A stretch of DNA of 64,000 bases. Source: Selaginella tamariscina. Taxonomy: Eukaryota; Streptophyta; Lycopodiopsida; Selaginellales; Selaginellaceae. Numbering within the stretch: the stretch's first letter is position 1; every line of letters begins with the position of its first letter. The position numbers and the translations under genes are program-made. Shown in pieces: positions 26,301 through 38,251 of this stretch. A model generated the notes under the pieces. It saw only the letters and a list, made by a program, of their open reading frames with translations. It did not search any database and was not told the origin of the DNA. The stretch spans positions 62,001 through 126,000 of the forward strand of contig PUQB01000222.1 in the NCBI GenBank assembly GCA_003024785.1. Direction: 5' to 3'.

Positions 26301-27331
26301 CTTGGCCAAGGCTACTTCCATGTTAGAACTCCACCTTCAGAGACTCCTTTAACAATTCTTAAGTACCGATTACATCCCCGGTTTACGCCATTACCATTGC
26401 GTATGAGGTATACATGTGTGTGTGTATTTATGTTCTTGTGTAGTATTATACGATCCATTCTTTGCAGACTTGTGGCCAAGAAGGTCGGTTTCCTACTTAC
26501 TGTGATGATTCAGGTGCAACATAGTACTCTCTTCTTAGTCTATAGAACACACACAGAGAGGGCCAAATAGTACATAGATTAATTATATCACATGCGTTTA
26601 CTGATTTGGTTTTCTTTTTGCAGTATGTGGCAAATCCATATTTGCCTAAGGAACTCAAGGACGTAGCATTCGTTCTCTGTCTACCTTGCTCACCAGAGTC
26701 ACTTAAAGTCTCTCCCAGGTGTCACAACACACCACACACACACACACACTTGTGTGTCTTCAGTCCATTTTATATTTGTCTCTTATTCTTTTACGTTTCC
26801 TCTTATTTCCTTCTTTTACAGAGCGATACTAGATCGTGCTGCAAAAGAAATAAGATGGCAAGTTGGAGAAATCGGGGTGAGCATCCATGTGCACTTACAT
26901 AACATATCAACTAACTTGACAACTATGTATACATATATGTATATTCATATGAATTCACACGTGCATATGTACATATTGATATTTCAAACCTGAACCTACG
27001 TGTGTATAAGTTAATATTTAATATAGTAACATATGAGGAGAGAATTATATATATATATATGCATTGACATGGCAATTAACATGCATTATATATTCAGTTA
27101 CGAACTACCCCAGGACGTTTACGAGCACAGTTCCCGTTAGATTCATCGGAGCAATCAACGGACAGCAATGAGGTACTTAAGAAGCTCGATTTAAGTGTTA
27201 GAGTAGAGCTCGCTTGGAAAGGACAGACACTTTCCGGGATATCGATACGTCCTGCTACTGAAGGCGCTAAAGAAGAATTCTACGTGGGTGAGCACTCGTT
27301 CAAAACAGGCAAGTATTTATGCTTTCAGTAA
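23396..27331 (+). CDS. TML: TPLATE complex subunit TML (muniscin-like, mu homology domain)
   Basis: Subunit of the plant TPLATE/TSET adaptor complex (TCUP in other eukaryotes), which acts in clathrin-mediated endocytosis at the plasma membrane. The start MACLALALQPVKGPDVLLQ and the following REWFPPARA are the diagnostic TML N-terminus (longin-like half). Then come an acidic, glycine-rich linker (residues DPFAASDALNKPESLAGGF, DDDGGGFGDAFEGL) and the mu homology domain, from about PLLWLTEEIFAEFRGLVLS to the end (RPATEGAKEEFYV). Sixteen exons can be placed, all GT-AG and in frame: 23396-23454, 23538-23645, 23777-23836, 23998-24117, 24211-24277, 24343-24534, 24841-24940, 25076-25243, 25298-25345, 25402-25650, 25760-25965, 26268-26407, 26468-26513, 26624-26718, 26822-26876, 27098-27331. 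This is the one host gene here that looks wholly intact. Confidence 0.95.
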
Positions 27332-28869
27332 TGTAATTTATTGATAAATGATTTTGAAAAATAAAATCAACAATTTAATTCAGTATAAAATCTCAATATT
27401 GGATCATTGAGTTGAAAGTCAAAGTCAAAGGTCAGAAAAACTAAGTTTTTTCTTTTTTGACTTAATCTAACCAATTGTTATAAATTACATTTTTTTGTTT
27501 AATTATTTAATTCATTAAAAATGTTATTTCAAATCTATCTTCCTCAGTTACATCCTTAAATTTTTTATAAGTAAAACTTAAACTTCTTATTATATTCATA
27601 TAAATTAATTAAATTAAGACTTTACAAATTCTTTAAATTTTTACTGTATTTTTTAAAAAATTGGATAAAAATTAATTGAACAAAAGAATTACACTTTACT
27701 TAAAACTTAATAATATATCTTAAAAATGGCATTAACAATTAAAAACATGCTTTGACTTTTTATCATTAGTTATGTGAATCTTTTTAGGACAAGTTTCATT
27801 TGCAAATCTATTTTAATTTGTTTTTTATAAGACAATTTTGATAAAAGTCAAGAGTTTATTTTCCTCATTTTGTTGCTTCTCTTCATCTAATTTTTAAAAT
27901 GAATTAGTTTAGATATTAATTCATATTTCACACATTCATTTTCATAAATTATCCCTCCCTTTAACTTATAAAACTAAAAATCAATTGGTATTTAATAATT
28001 GCTTATATACTACTTAATTATATTACCTTAATCTATATAAGTGAAATGACTTCATTAGGTAAGAATCATAACATTTATTTGATAAAAATGTTCATATTTC
28101 CTAATTAAATTTTGGTGATTAAGTAAATAGTAAGTTTACATGTTAATGTGTATGTTTTGTATTATTAAATCAAACTTGACTTTTACTCTAAATATTTATT
28201 ACATTTGATATTTTCCATAATCTCATATTTATTAATAAAATATTAAATATTGTTAATAAATACTAACAATGATTTAAAAATAAATTAAAATACATAGCTT
28301 AATTTAAATAATCAATAAAATATTAAAATTTATATAGTCTCAAATTAATGAATATGTTGATCTTATTGAATTCATGTTTCATATTATTTACATGTGTTTA
28401 TAAAGGAGATATTTTATATACTAATGGGTAATTTCATTCATGTTTATTTCTATTAAGTTGATGTCTTATGCTATAGTTATTTTTCAACTAATAAAAAAAT
28501 ATTTAATGTATAAATTTGCTCACATTTATTATACTTTTTTTAAATTAATATATTGTTTTATGCAAAAATCAACCTCTTTTCTTTATTGTGTTCTGGTATG
28601 CTTAAATGCTTTTTGCCTAATCTTGATGGCATTGTATGTAATAAGGCATGGCATCAACATTACCTTGTTAAGGTTAATGTTATTAAATCACAAGAGTTTG
28701 TAAAAACACATTTTGTGCTAATGCATAGTGTCATAAGACATTTACTTTATTTGGAGTTAACTATTACATAAAGTATTACATTATTATAGTTTTAGATGTA
28801 GTAAAAAATAGTTCCACACTTAATAAACGTAAGTACACAAGGATACTTCGACCAATTGTCTTTAAGCAT
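27332..28869. other. AT-rich DNA downstream of TML
   Basis: Very AT-rich. The small frames at 28440-28771 have the composition of random AT DNA. No gene or element is recognised apart from the 3' UTR of TML at the start. Confidence 0.6.
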
Positions 28870-30335
28870 TTTTAAAAAACCCTACCTTTTTAAAACTCTC
28901 CGTTTTTATATTATGGTTAAATTTAGGGTTAGGAACACCTTTAATCCTAGGGTTTCCCTAACCCACACCTTAAGTTAAGAGTTTAACTCAATAACATTGG
29001 GGTTAACTTTTCGTCCTAACACACTCTTACAAATTAAATGGATTGATGGTTTAAATCATTAAATAAACCATGGTGGTTTGGATTAATAAATTTTAAATTA
29101 ATTTATATAATGTTTTTTAATTAAATCAAATATATAAATATAATTTTGTATTCTTTAATTTTTATAAATACTTTTTCAATTTATTTCATATAAATATTAG
29201 TATATATATTTTTATTAAAAATTAGGGTTTACTATTCATGAATATAATCCAAATCACAGTTATGAGAAGAGTTGAGGGGCTCTCCACTACATAGAATTTT
29301 AAGTTCATAAATGAGTTCATTATTTTTTATTGGCTATAATTTATGTTGTCAAGGCATAACCTATATTGTGTTGCTTTAATTTCCAGTTGGTAGGGATCAT
29401 AATTCAGGGATAGCCTACCTTTATCATTGGTGAATTCACACCTGGGATATCTTTAGCCTCATTTTTCACATTAAGTTAAGAATAGCACTCGCAATTAAAC
29501 ATGGCACATCCATGTTTTTATCCAATTGTGGACATGAAATCTTGACTGACAAATTTTCTTACAATTTTTAAAGAAATTTTAAAATTGGCATTTACAAGCC
29601 AAATTTGTGGCACCATGTGTAGCTCTTGAGTTTGAGGAGCTATAGTAAAATAGCTTACCACTATCATATGAATATGTGACATTAGGCTAAACAACACATG
29701 ATACAATGCCTGAGGCATGGGTTGTGTCATGAGTTTGATGCCAAGGATTTGAATATTTTAACAAGTAGTAATGCTTGTGCTTGCTCAAGGTGCTAAGCCT
29801 TAGGCATTTGCTCAAGAGAGGTTAGATTTTATAACCAAGTGTGCTAGTTAGTATACTTAATTAAGGGTTTTCTTACTGAGGGTGTGTAAATATGTCTAAG
29901 AGTCAAACAAACTAAGTTCATTAATAAAAGCTCTTTCATGAAGCACATACTTAAGACTCTCCAAACCTGACCTTAGGGGTTTACTTCATACAACACTCTT
30001 ATATGTATTAGGTGCATACTTGTGTTGAAACTAAGTACTAACCTTAGTACTAGGGTATGACTTGACCTCACCAATTCTTAGGAGTTAGTCATGGGTCAAG
30101 GTCCCTTTATCGCCCTAAAGGGTTGTTGAATGAGGGTGATTCCTCATAGGGTAAGTGATAATGCCTTAGTTTTGTCACCAAGGTATGGGTTTAGGCCTTG
30201 CCTATTTAAGCATCTAAGTGAAATTTTCATGGTTGTTTAAGAAGATTTAATGTTGTTTACATAAAGTGTTGATGTCGATAGCCACATGACAACTACATGT
30301 TGCCACATGTTGACCTTTTAGGTTGTTAAGAATGC
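28870..30335 (+). mobile_element. Old, AT-decayed LTR of the long gypsy family
   Basis: Blocks match the 1.8-kb LTRs at 38252-40072 in the same order: the GGGTTAGG/CCCTAACC region near 28930-28990, the block at 29390-29520, the block at 29680-29720, and the LTR end near 30260-30330. Many positions that are C or G in younger copies are T or A here, as expected from long decay of methylated cytosines. Both termini are eroded. Confidence 0.7.
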
Positions 30336-32070
30336 ATGTAATTTATAAATAAGGGTGAACATACATATATGTATTTTTCATCATTCCAAAACATATACAC
30401 ATATAACACAATGTTGCACAAAAGATGCATAGTTGTGATGTGCACACATTTTATGTATTGTGTATGAAAGATACATATTTATGATGTATTAAGTATTCAC
30501 ACATTTTATGTCACATGCATATATGTGCATGTATAAATATATACCTATGTATGTAATATAGACATGTTAATCCTTAAACACATGCATTGAAAGTTTAATT
30601 CTTCAATTGAATTATAAACGATGGGGTTTATAATTTTTAGATGTATTAATGTCTAATAAAATCAATTTGTATTATTCTATTAGTTAAAATTGATTAATGA
30701 CAGGTTCAATTACTTAAGTTGTAATAACATTTAGAGAATACAATCAAAATTAATTTATTAATTAAAATTAAAAACACTAAAAACTAAGTTGTTGATTCGA
30801 TTGTAATTCATAAATCTAGGGCATTCTCATTAGGCCTTACTTTACCTTTAAATTTAAATTTTATAGTGTTGAGGGTGATTTTACATTCACACCAATAACC
30901 CTTATTTAAATATTTATTACGGTTGAAGGCGATTCATACGATCATTAGTTTTTTATACTTTTGTGAGGTCACATGTAATATTTAATTTTCATCTTTGCAA
31001 GGGTTTTGAGGACGAGATTTTCAATAAGCCTAAATTTATTTAAATTTCCTCACCCTCATCAAAATAAGATTAACTTATTTCTTGTTATGTGTTTCATTAT
31101 CATAAGTTAAATAAAGATTTTTAAATATATTAATATAAATATTTAAAAAATTTAAATTTATTTATTTTATATAATTGAAAAACCTATAATTTTAATTTTA
31201 ATTTATTTTATTTTAAACATAAACAGGTACCTTAAAAAAAGATTTGTGAGGTAACAATGTATCCTGACCATTTTTTAAGTAGCTTTTGAGAGGTCACTTA
31301 AATTCGATCGTAGGAGTTACGTTTGGCAGGTTTGGCAGGTTTGCTTGGCGCGTGCGTGAGCGAGTGACAGTTAGGTTATGACAACAATGTTATGGCATGG
31401 AACTCTCCATGACTAGCCAATATACTCAGCTGCAGGTTGTTGGGCTGCTCAATTCAGCTGCTCAAATTTGGTAGCCGGATGAGCAACAGGGTTGCTCAGC
31501 CCAACCTAAGCATGCATGGTGCTGGGGAGAGCGATGGTGGTGGCTGATCTCTTTCTCTAAATGCATGTGTATGTGTGCCTTATATATATGTATTATGTGT
31601 AATATGTGTGTATATATATATATATTATTTATTTATTATACTTGTTGCCAATATAATCCTTTATGTATATATCTGCTCTCTCAATGTGTGTGTCTAAATG
31701 CATGTGTATGTGTGCGTGTATGTGCGTATCAAACTATGTATATGTCATATATAGTGTGTAATATTATATGTATACGTTATCTCTCTCTTGTATGTTGTGC
31801 ACACACTATATCTATATATACATAACATAGTACTTTAGACGCTCGTTTTGTTTTTGGTATGCCATTTCTTTGAAATTGAAGTTCAAATATACAAGTGAAA
31901 TATATCTAATCACAATTCCCTTAACATTTTATTTAGATTTATAAAGTAAATCAACATAAATGATTTGCCATTACTTTAAATTTGAAAGGTCAGTGTGAAT
32001 GTTAAACCCTTAACTTAGTACTTAACTTTTAACACCCTTAAATGACTTTAAAGTAGTGCTAATCATAGTT
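30336..32070. other. AT-rich intergenic DNA with TA/TG microsatellites and one GC-richer patch
   Basis: No gene seen. ATATATG/TG microsatellite DNA lies at 30360-30560 and 31560-31830. A short GC-richer, non-repetitive patch lies at 31310-31560 (it includes AGCTGCTCAA-type words and a duplicated GGCAGGTTT); its nature is unknown. Confidence 0.5.
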
Positions 32071-32074
32071 ACCA

Positions 32075-32405
32075 ATTAACGCGTTCGGGTGAAAATTTGC
32101 TGTTAGTAATGCGTTCGTAACATTGCGTTCGTAACACACGTTCGGGTTTGAGTCACATCTCTTTTAAAGATTCTGAATCTTTTCATGAATTTAAATTAAA
32201 TTTATCATTAAGTTAGGTTTTTATTTATTATACTTCCAAGTAGAGGAGGCAAGAGGAAAGAACCTTTGTGGGAACTTAGGATTTCTTTCTACTTTCTTTA
32301 GGGTTTGTCACGTTCGGTTAGTATAAAACCAAACGTCGCGTTTGAATGAAAATTTGCTGTTCGTAACGCCGTTTGTAACAAGTACGTATGCAACGTTCGG
32401 AAGTT
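32075..32405. repeat. Two diverged copies of a CGTTCG-rich repeat
   Basis: The block around 32080-32145 (GCGTTCGGGTGAAAATTTGC...) recurs in diverged form at 32335-32400 (GCGTTTGAATGAAAATTTGC...), and CGTTCGG words lie at the edges of both. It could be a small non-autonomous element or its ends; no target duplication was found. Confidence 0.45.
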
Positions 32406-32409
32406 TGGT

Positions 32410-33544
32410 GGTAAGTATGGTGCTAATGCCCCTTGATTTGTATGCCCTCTCTCTCTCTATATATATATATGCCTAACATAAATAATAAATATATACTTTT
32501 TATAATGAATTGAACATTAACATTAGTGGTCAACATGGATTTATGGAATATATTGGATATTATGACAATATGGTATATAAGCATATGATTTACAATAATA
32601 TCAGAAGAAATTTAGCAATTTGAAGTTTGAATTAGTGTTGAGATGCTTTCATAAATTTATGATAATGTGGTTTAAAAATAAATATTTGTATATTCTTAAA
32701 GAATTTTTATATTATGTAGTTTAACGGTGATTTATAAAAAAGTCATTCATCATCATCATCATCAATTATTATTATTAAAGATGACTAATAAAACATTAAG
32801 GTATTATATTCAGTTTAAAATAGTAATACAGTAACATTAGTGAATTCACGGCATTAATAATATTATTATAGTAAATATCGAGTGTAAGCTTATAATTTTT
32901 AAAGTATTTAATTTTAATGTTAAATTAGTAAGTAGTGGGATGTATTTAAATATGAAAATCTCACTATTGATTTTAAAATTAAAATAAAATATTTAATTTT
33001 TAATTTATAAATTTAATTGTATAATTAATAATGTGATTTTAATTAAATATCATATATATAGTACTTAAACTAAACTATGTAATATATAATTTAAAATAAA
33101 AGATACATTCTCTTTCAAGTTTGAATTATAAATTTAAAAACTAGTATTTTTGCTTACATGTGATAAAAAATCAATATATTATATTTTTATCTACGTGTGA
33201 TTAAACTAAATCATTTAGAAAACTAATATGGTGTCATAATAATTACGATTAAAAACCATTTTCTAGAATATTGTTGTAATCTTATTAATTATAGCCGTAG
33301 TATATATATTATAAAGCCCTTTATCTTGAACAGAAGATATTTAAACTTTTTATAACCAATAATTTCTTAATAAATAAAATTTGAAGATGAATAAATTTAA
33401 ATCATCTAATTAATTCAAGCCCCTTATTTAGATATAAATATTATTAATTTGTTTTAATAGTTTTAAAATAAACTTTAAATTATTTAAACAAGATAATATT
33501 ATGTATTTATTTAGATTATCACTTATGAAACATTATCATAAGGA
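32410..33544. repeat. AT-rich repeat, inverted relative to a copy at 61.8-62.6 kb
   Basis: From about 32650 to 33544 the sequence matches the reverse complement of about 61840-62580 along its length (for example the segments around 33320-33420 and 62010-62115). The unit has no coding frame. The 240 bp before it are plain AT-rich DNA. It may be a non-autonomous transposon family; the ends were not resolved. Confidence 0.65.
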
Positions 33545-33690
33545 GAGTATATGTAGTGAGGCTTCCTAGGTTTAAAAGAGAGCTCGTTAACCTCCTACCG
33601 GTGCAAGCTAAGCTTGTGTCGTCAAGGCGCAACCCTTTGTTGTGCCGCCCTAACTACCATATGACAAGGGTACGTCCCACCTTTGGGTTA

Positions 33691-35475
33691 TGTCATAGTT
33701 TTTACTATGACTCCTCTTTACTTTGGACGTTGACTGTTGTTACCTACCAAGTCCGTTGATAGACCCTAGAGGGTGTAAGAAACAAGCCCGCTTAGTGCAC
33801 TTGGGTATCTAGTGATGGTTCGGCCGAGTGTCACTAGGTATTTGCAAGAAACTCTAGGCGAAGCTAGCACTTACCTTTTAGAAAGCCCCCTCTCGGTGAT
33901 TCGTGTCCCAGTTGGATTTCTAGTTGGCTTCGGTGAGTTTGGCGTGTCAGATATGTTTAAAAACAGTTGTAGGGTTGACCTAACCCTAGGGTCGATCCAA
34001 CCCCACGCCCTAAACCCCTTGGGGTAGGGTTTAGGGGTTGATGGGGTCGATTGGGTCGATTGGGTAAACTCACCGTCTCTTTTGCATTGGGGATAGATTT
34101 CCATGCCACTTATTAGAACAACATTTTAGGGGGGGGGGTGGCCGTCACAAAATAAGGTAGAGTAGGTGTGGGGCAAGCAAGCCAGAGACTAAGAGGTCTC
34201 TAGTTCCTTTCTCCCTCGCGGCATGGGTTCGTCTCATGTCGTCAAGGCATACTTGCTATGCCGCGTGTCCCACTCGCCCGGGTACGTCACACGTTAGGGG
34301 TAGCCTACCCTTATAGTTGGCAAATCTGCATTGCTATGCCCAGGTACGCCGCATCCAGGAGTTAGCCAACTCCTTTCGTTTGGTACCCGCTCGCACATTT
34401 GGGTAATCGTTAAGACTCTGTTTCAGGGGATGAGCTCTCAGGCAGACAGTTCCCAAAGGGGTATCGAGTGTGGGCTCTAAGAGTTGGCATCTAGTGAGCC
34501 ACGATCATGGCACTGGGTCTAACTCTTGTCTCTAAGGGGCTATGAAGATAGCCTTGTTGTGAAACGGTGCCACACACACATGTGACACTAGGATGGGTTT
34601 CATACAAGTGCAACACTAGGGCATGACCCACGGGGTCGTGTCTTGAGCCTAAGGCCGAGGGGTTGGTGAACCTGACAAGCACATGTTTGTGTTCTAGGAC
34701 TAGGGCCAAGCCTTGGGCACATGCCCAAGGGAGGTTAGGTCTCTTTGCCAATTGTGTACTAGCACACATGGTTAAGGGTGTTCGTTCTCAGGATGTGGGA
34801 GCATGTTTGAGGGTTGAACAACCTAAGCTCCTTAGCAAGGGTCTTCTTAGACATAGGCATGGTTCCCTTGGGGAATAAGGGTTAGGGTTTTCCAACCTTA
34901 GCCTCTAAGGAATGCTTAGGGGATCACTCGTGCTCACTGACTGCAGACACTCGTGTGTTCTCTAGGTACTAACCCTAGAGCCAGGGTATGACTTGGCCAC
35001 TCAGACCCTTAGGGGTTAGTTGTGGGTCAAGATACCCCTCGTCATCTTTTAGGGGTTGTACTTAATTGAGGGTGATTCCTCAAGATGTAGGGTGATGCTT
35101 TAACCCTATTGAGGGTATGTGTGGAACACACGTTTCCTTGATGGGGGTTAGGGCATGAGCCTGTCTAGGTCTTCTAGTCAAGACCCTAAGTCAACTAGGG
35201 TTATCCCTCAAGGGTTTTGGGGGCAGACACTCTAGGGAGACTTAGGCTAAACCCAAGTCAACTAGGGTTATCCCTCAAGGGTTCTGGGGGCAGACATTCG
35301 GGAGACTTAGGCTAAACCCTAAGTCTCTTGTCCACTTAGGCATTAGAGTCTAACCTTAGGGGTCGTTAGGGTTGTTCTGGAAGACTTAGCGTTGCTATAC
35401 AGGGTTATGACACCGGATGGCCGCCTAGCAGCCACATGTTGCCATGTGTTGGCCCTTCGGGTAAAAACTCTGACA
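33691..35475 (+). mobile_element. Solo LTR (1785 bp) nested in the LTR of the gypsy element
   Basis: Starts TGTCATAG and ends CTCTGACA, flanked by the exact 5-bp target duplication GGTTA (33686-33690 and 35476-35480). The host sequence resumes in register on the other side. Contains an internal duplication of a 65-70 bp block (around 35190-35310). No interior: a solo LTR, younger than the LTR it entered. Confidence 0.92.
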
Positions 35476-36497
35476 GGTTAGACTATCCTTATCGTTGGCA
35501 GGATCGCACCTTTGTGACGAGAGTATGTTACTTCCAAGGAGTTAGTCAGATTCCTTGGCCTGAAAACCTACTCACAAGCTCAAAGGCGTTGCTCGAGTTC
35601 ACGTTCTACAAAACTAGTGGTTGAGGCCTTGCTCCAGCCGCCTCAACCACGCTAAGCTAGGAACGATACCTGTAGCTCGACTAGTTTGCATGTCCTGATT
35701 CAAAAGGTGAGCCTCATTCGTGGACTTGGTCAGCTAAGGGTTTAAGTTCCTAACGGTTGGGTTCCTAATATGGGCTACTTTACTAGATTTCATGGGGTTT
35801 CCAGAGAGGGGATTCCAGGGTTGGCACCTGGCAAGCCGCCTTTGTGGCACCATGTAAAAACTCTTACAATTGGTAGCGAAGCAAGTTCTCTACGGTCGGT
35901 AGGACTGCCTTAAGTCGTAGGGTGTTTCAGTGTTTAAATAACTCTAAATTCTTGATTACTCTATTGCTTTCGGTTGACATGTCTGTATTATGCGCAAAGA
36001 GTTTGATCTTGTGAGTTGTCAAACTTTGGAGAACACTTGCTCAGTGAGTCGCTGTGAGATTCTAGGTATGTCCGAAAGTCTTATGTTGGTTTAAGCTGAT
36101 GTGTGTGGGTGTACAACCTGTGTAGGGTGTTTCCAACTTCACATTAGGAATATTCCAAGCATATTCTCTGAGTGTTGAAACTAGGGTTCAATACGATGAG
36201 CAAAAGAAAGCAACTAGAGCCTGAGGCAGAGAGGGTTGTCGCAGAGGCTCAAAATGAGGAGATGGATGAAGTGCCCCCTAGAGTTAACAACGACCTGGTT
36301 GGCGAGAAATAATGATGGATGCCCTAAACGAACTTCGAGGGGATTTTGGGGTTGAACGACGAATCGATAATGTTGCCGTTCGGATTCCAACGAATACTGC
36401 AGTGCCAGATGTTCCGCAACCAGACACATAAAAAAGAAGAAGAAAGCATGACTCAGAGTCAGGTTCCTCTGAATCAGATTCTTCGACGGAAGTAGGT

Positions 36498-37040
36498 GTG
36501 GAGGTCCCAGTAAATTCAAACCGTAAAGCCTTGAATTTCATGGGTTCAAAGGATTACAAGGTTTTGGATGACTGGTTGTATGATATGGAAAGCTATTTCG
36601 AGGCTGCTTCCGTGAGAAAGACAGAAAAGGTTGCATGTGCCAAGCAATTTCTTAAAGAAGAAGCTAAGACTTGGTGGCGAATTGTTGAAGGTGAACGTGG
36701 ATACCGAAACAGCTGGAAACACATGAAAAAGGAGATCAAAAAGCAGTATATGCCGGATGATCTCGGTTTGCGATTGCGTGCTGACCTGGCACTTTGTCAA
36801 CAGGGAGTTCGGGGAAGTCCAATGGACCACGTTTATCGATTCGAAAGTGTACGGCGATTGGTGCCAAATATGAGCGATGATGAAGCTCGAAGTTGCTTCA
36901 TGGCTAGCTTGAATGAGAAGACGCGAAGGGAAATCTTAAGGTACAAGCCAACAAGCTATCGGGAATGTCAAGAGGCAGCTCAAAAGGTTGCTTATGGCAT
37001 GTCGTTAGGACTTGTACAAAGGGGAGGAAGCAAAACCTAA
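36498..37040 (+). pseudogene. gag part of the second gypsy element
   Basis: An open gag segment of 180 codons with the conserved ...DDWLYDMESYFEAA... start and the LKEEAKTWW motif seen in the other two copies. It is the longest uninterrupted gag stretch of this family in the window. The element as a whole is broken. Confidence 0.8.
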
Positions 37041-38146
37041 ATCGAGGAGGTTTCTCCAAAGTCTGGGTTCAAAGGTTTGATAGGCGACCAGATCAATCAC
37101 CATCAAATTGAAATATAAGTCCCTTTGTCAATATTTCTAAGTTTTTGGATACATCAAGACCCATCGGATCTTGGAAACCGTTAGCGTTATCACCACCTCA
37201 GTAGGCCAAGGGCTCGACTCCAAAGTCTACTTCCTCGCAATCCAGGGTTCCGACATGTTATAATTGTAACAAGCTGGTATTTGCTAGACAATGTTGGGCA
37301 CCCTCACAAAGTCAGGTCATTTCAAGGTAATGGTAGAAGAGGAAGTTTTGAACTAGAAACACTTGAAGATCCGAAAGATGAGTCAGAAGAGGTAATATTG
37401 TGCCAGACACAACCTGCCTTATTGCTATTAAGACAAAACTAACCCTTTACTATATTTGACAGGAAGGATACGAGGGGACCGAGTCCGAATGATGATCGAT
37501 ACTGGAGCAACATACAACTTCATATCGACTAGTCTAGCTCGTCGATTAAATTTGGATGTAATAAAGATGTGTGAAATAAAGATCAATTTTGGCAAATTTT
37601 CAAAATACTAATAATATACAAGGGCAGTTCCTGTCCAAATCAAATATTGGAAGGCTAAGCTAGACTTAGTTGTCTTGAATATGACGGGGTTTGACTTTAT
37701 TTTGGGTATGGAATGGTTCCATAAACATATAATGAAATGAGAGGTTCCGGAATAATCGAATCATGCTTGCACCTGATAAAGAGGACATTAAAAAACAACG
37801 CTCATGATGGAAACTAACTGATAAGGATTGGAATCCTATGTTCCTTACCTTAACTCAGTTGCGTAAGGCAGTTAGGCATCGGGAAATGTGTTTTTGTAAT
37901 GGTTTTGGATACTAGTAAAGTCAAAATAGAGATGGTCAAGGATCTGTTCCCAAACCTATTTTGGAAGTCTTGAACATGTTTAAGGACGTGTTGCCGGAAG
38001 ACTTGCCGCCCGAGTTACCTCCACATCAAACTGTGACCACAGGATAGAGATTTTGCCAGGTTCATCTTCACCAGCAAGAGCCCCATATCGGTTGAATCCT
38101 CAAGAGTTAGAAGAGATAGCTAACATAATTGATTGGTTGAGGAATA

Positions 38147-38251
38147 AGGTCATCTACTATATTAATTATGAAATATATTAAATTAATCAATAAGGTCATT
38201 AATATATTAGAGGAATCAAACTTAATTTAATACCATAATTGATAGATGACC
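38147..38251. repeat. AT-rich inverted repeat at the junction between two facing gypsy elements
   Basis: AAGGTCATCTA near 38147 is mirrored by TAGATGACC at 38243-38251, with an AT-rich centre. It sits exactly where the forward element ends and the reverse element's remains begin. Confidence 0.6.

Larger units (their letters stand above)
33545..38150 (+). mobile_element. Second gypsy element of the 954-bp LTR family, broken, with a nested solo LTR
   Basis: Part of a 5' LTR (33545-33690 and 35481-35868) is followed by the tRNA-Met type primer binding site, gag (about 36190-37110), protease (about 37470-37560) and the beginning of reverse transcriptase (to about 38150). It is closely similar to the element at 7.0-12.3 kb. 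The LTR is interrupted by a solo LTR of the long family. The copy is incomplete and broken, with many breaks. Confidence 0.88.

Noticed and set aside
23396-27331. AP-5 mu or coatomer delta subunit
   Set aside because: The N-terminus (LALALQPVKGPDVLLQ, REWFPPARA) is specific to TML; AP-5 mu and delta-COP begin quite differently.
28440-28771. Two overlapping frames with hydrophobic runs
   Set aside because: AT-rich DNA gives such phenylalanine- and isoleucine-rich frames by chance; there is no splice or start context.
31565-31825. Small cysteine-rich frame
   Set aside because: Made of TG/TA repeat DNA (CMCALYICIMCNM-like translation).
33691-33712. Transcription terminator hairpin
   Set aside because: The GTCATAG hairpin is the fixed 5' edge of the LTR family and occurs at every copy, not after genes.
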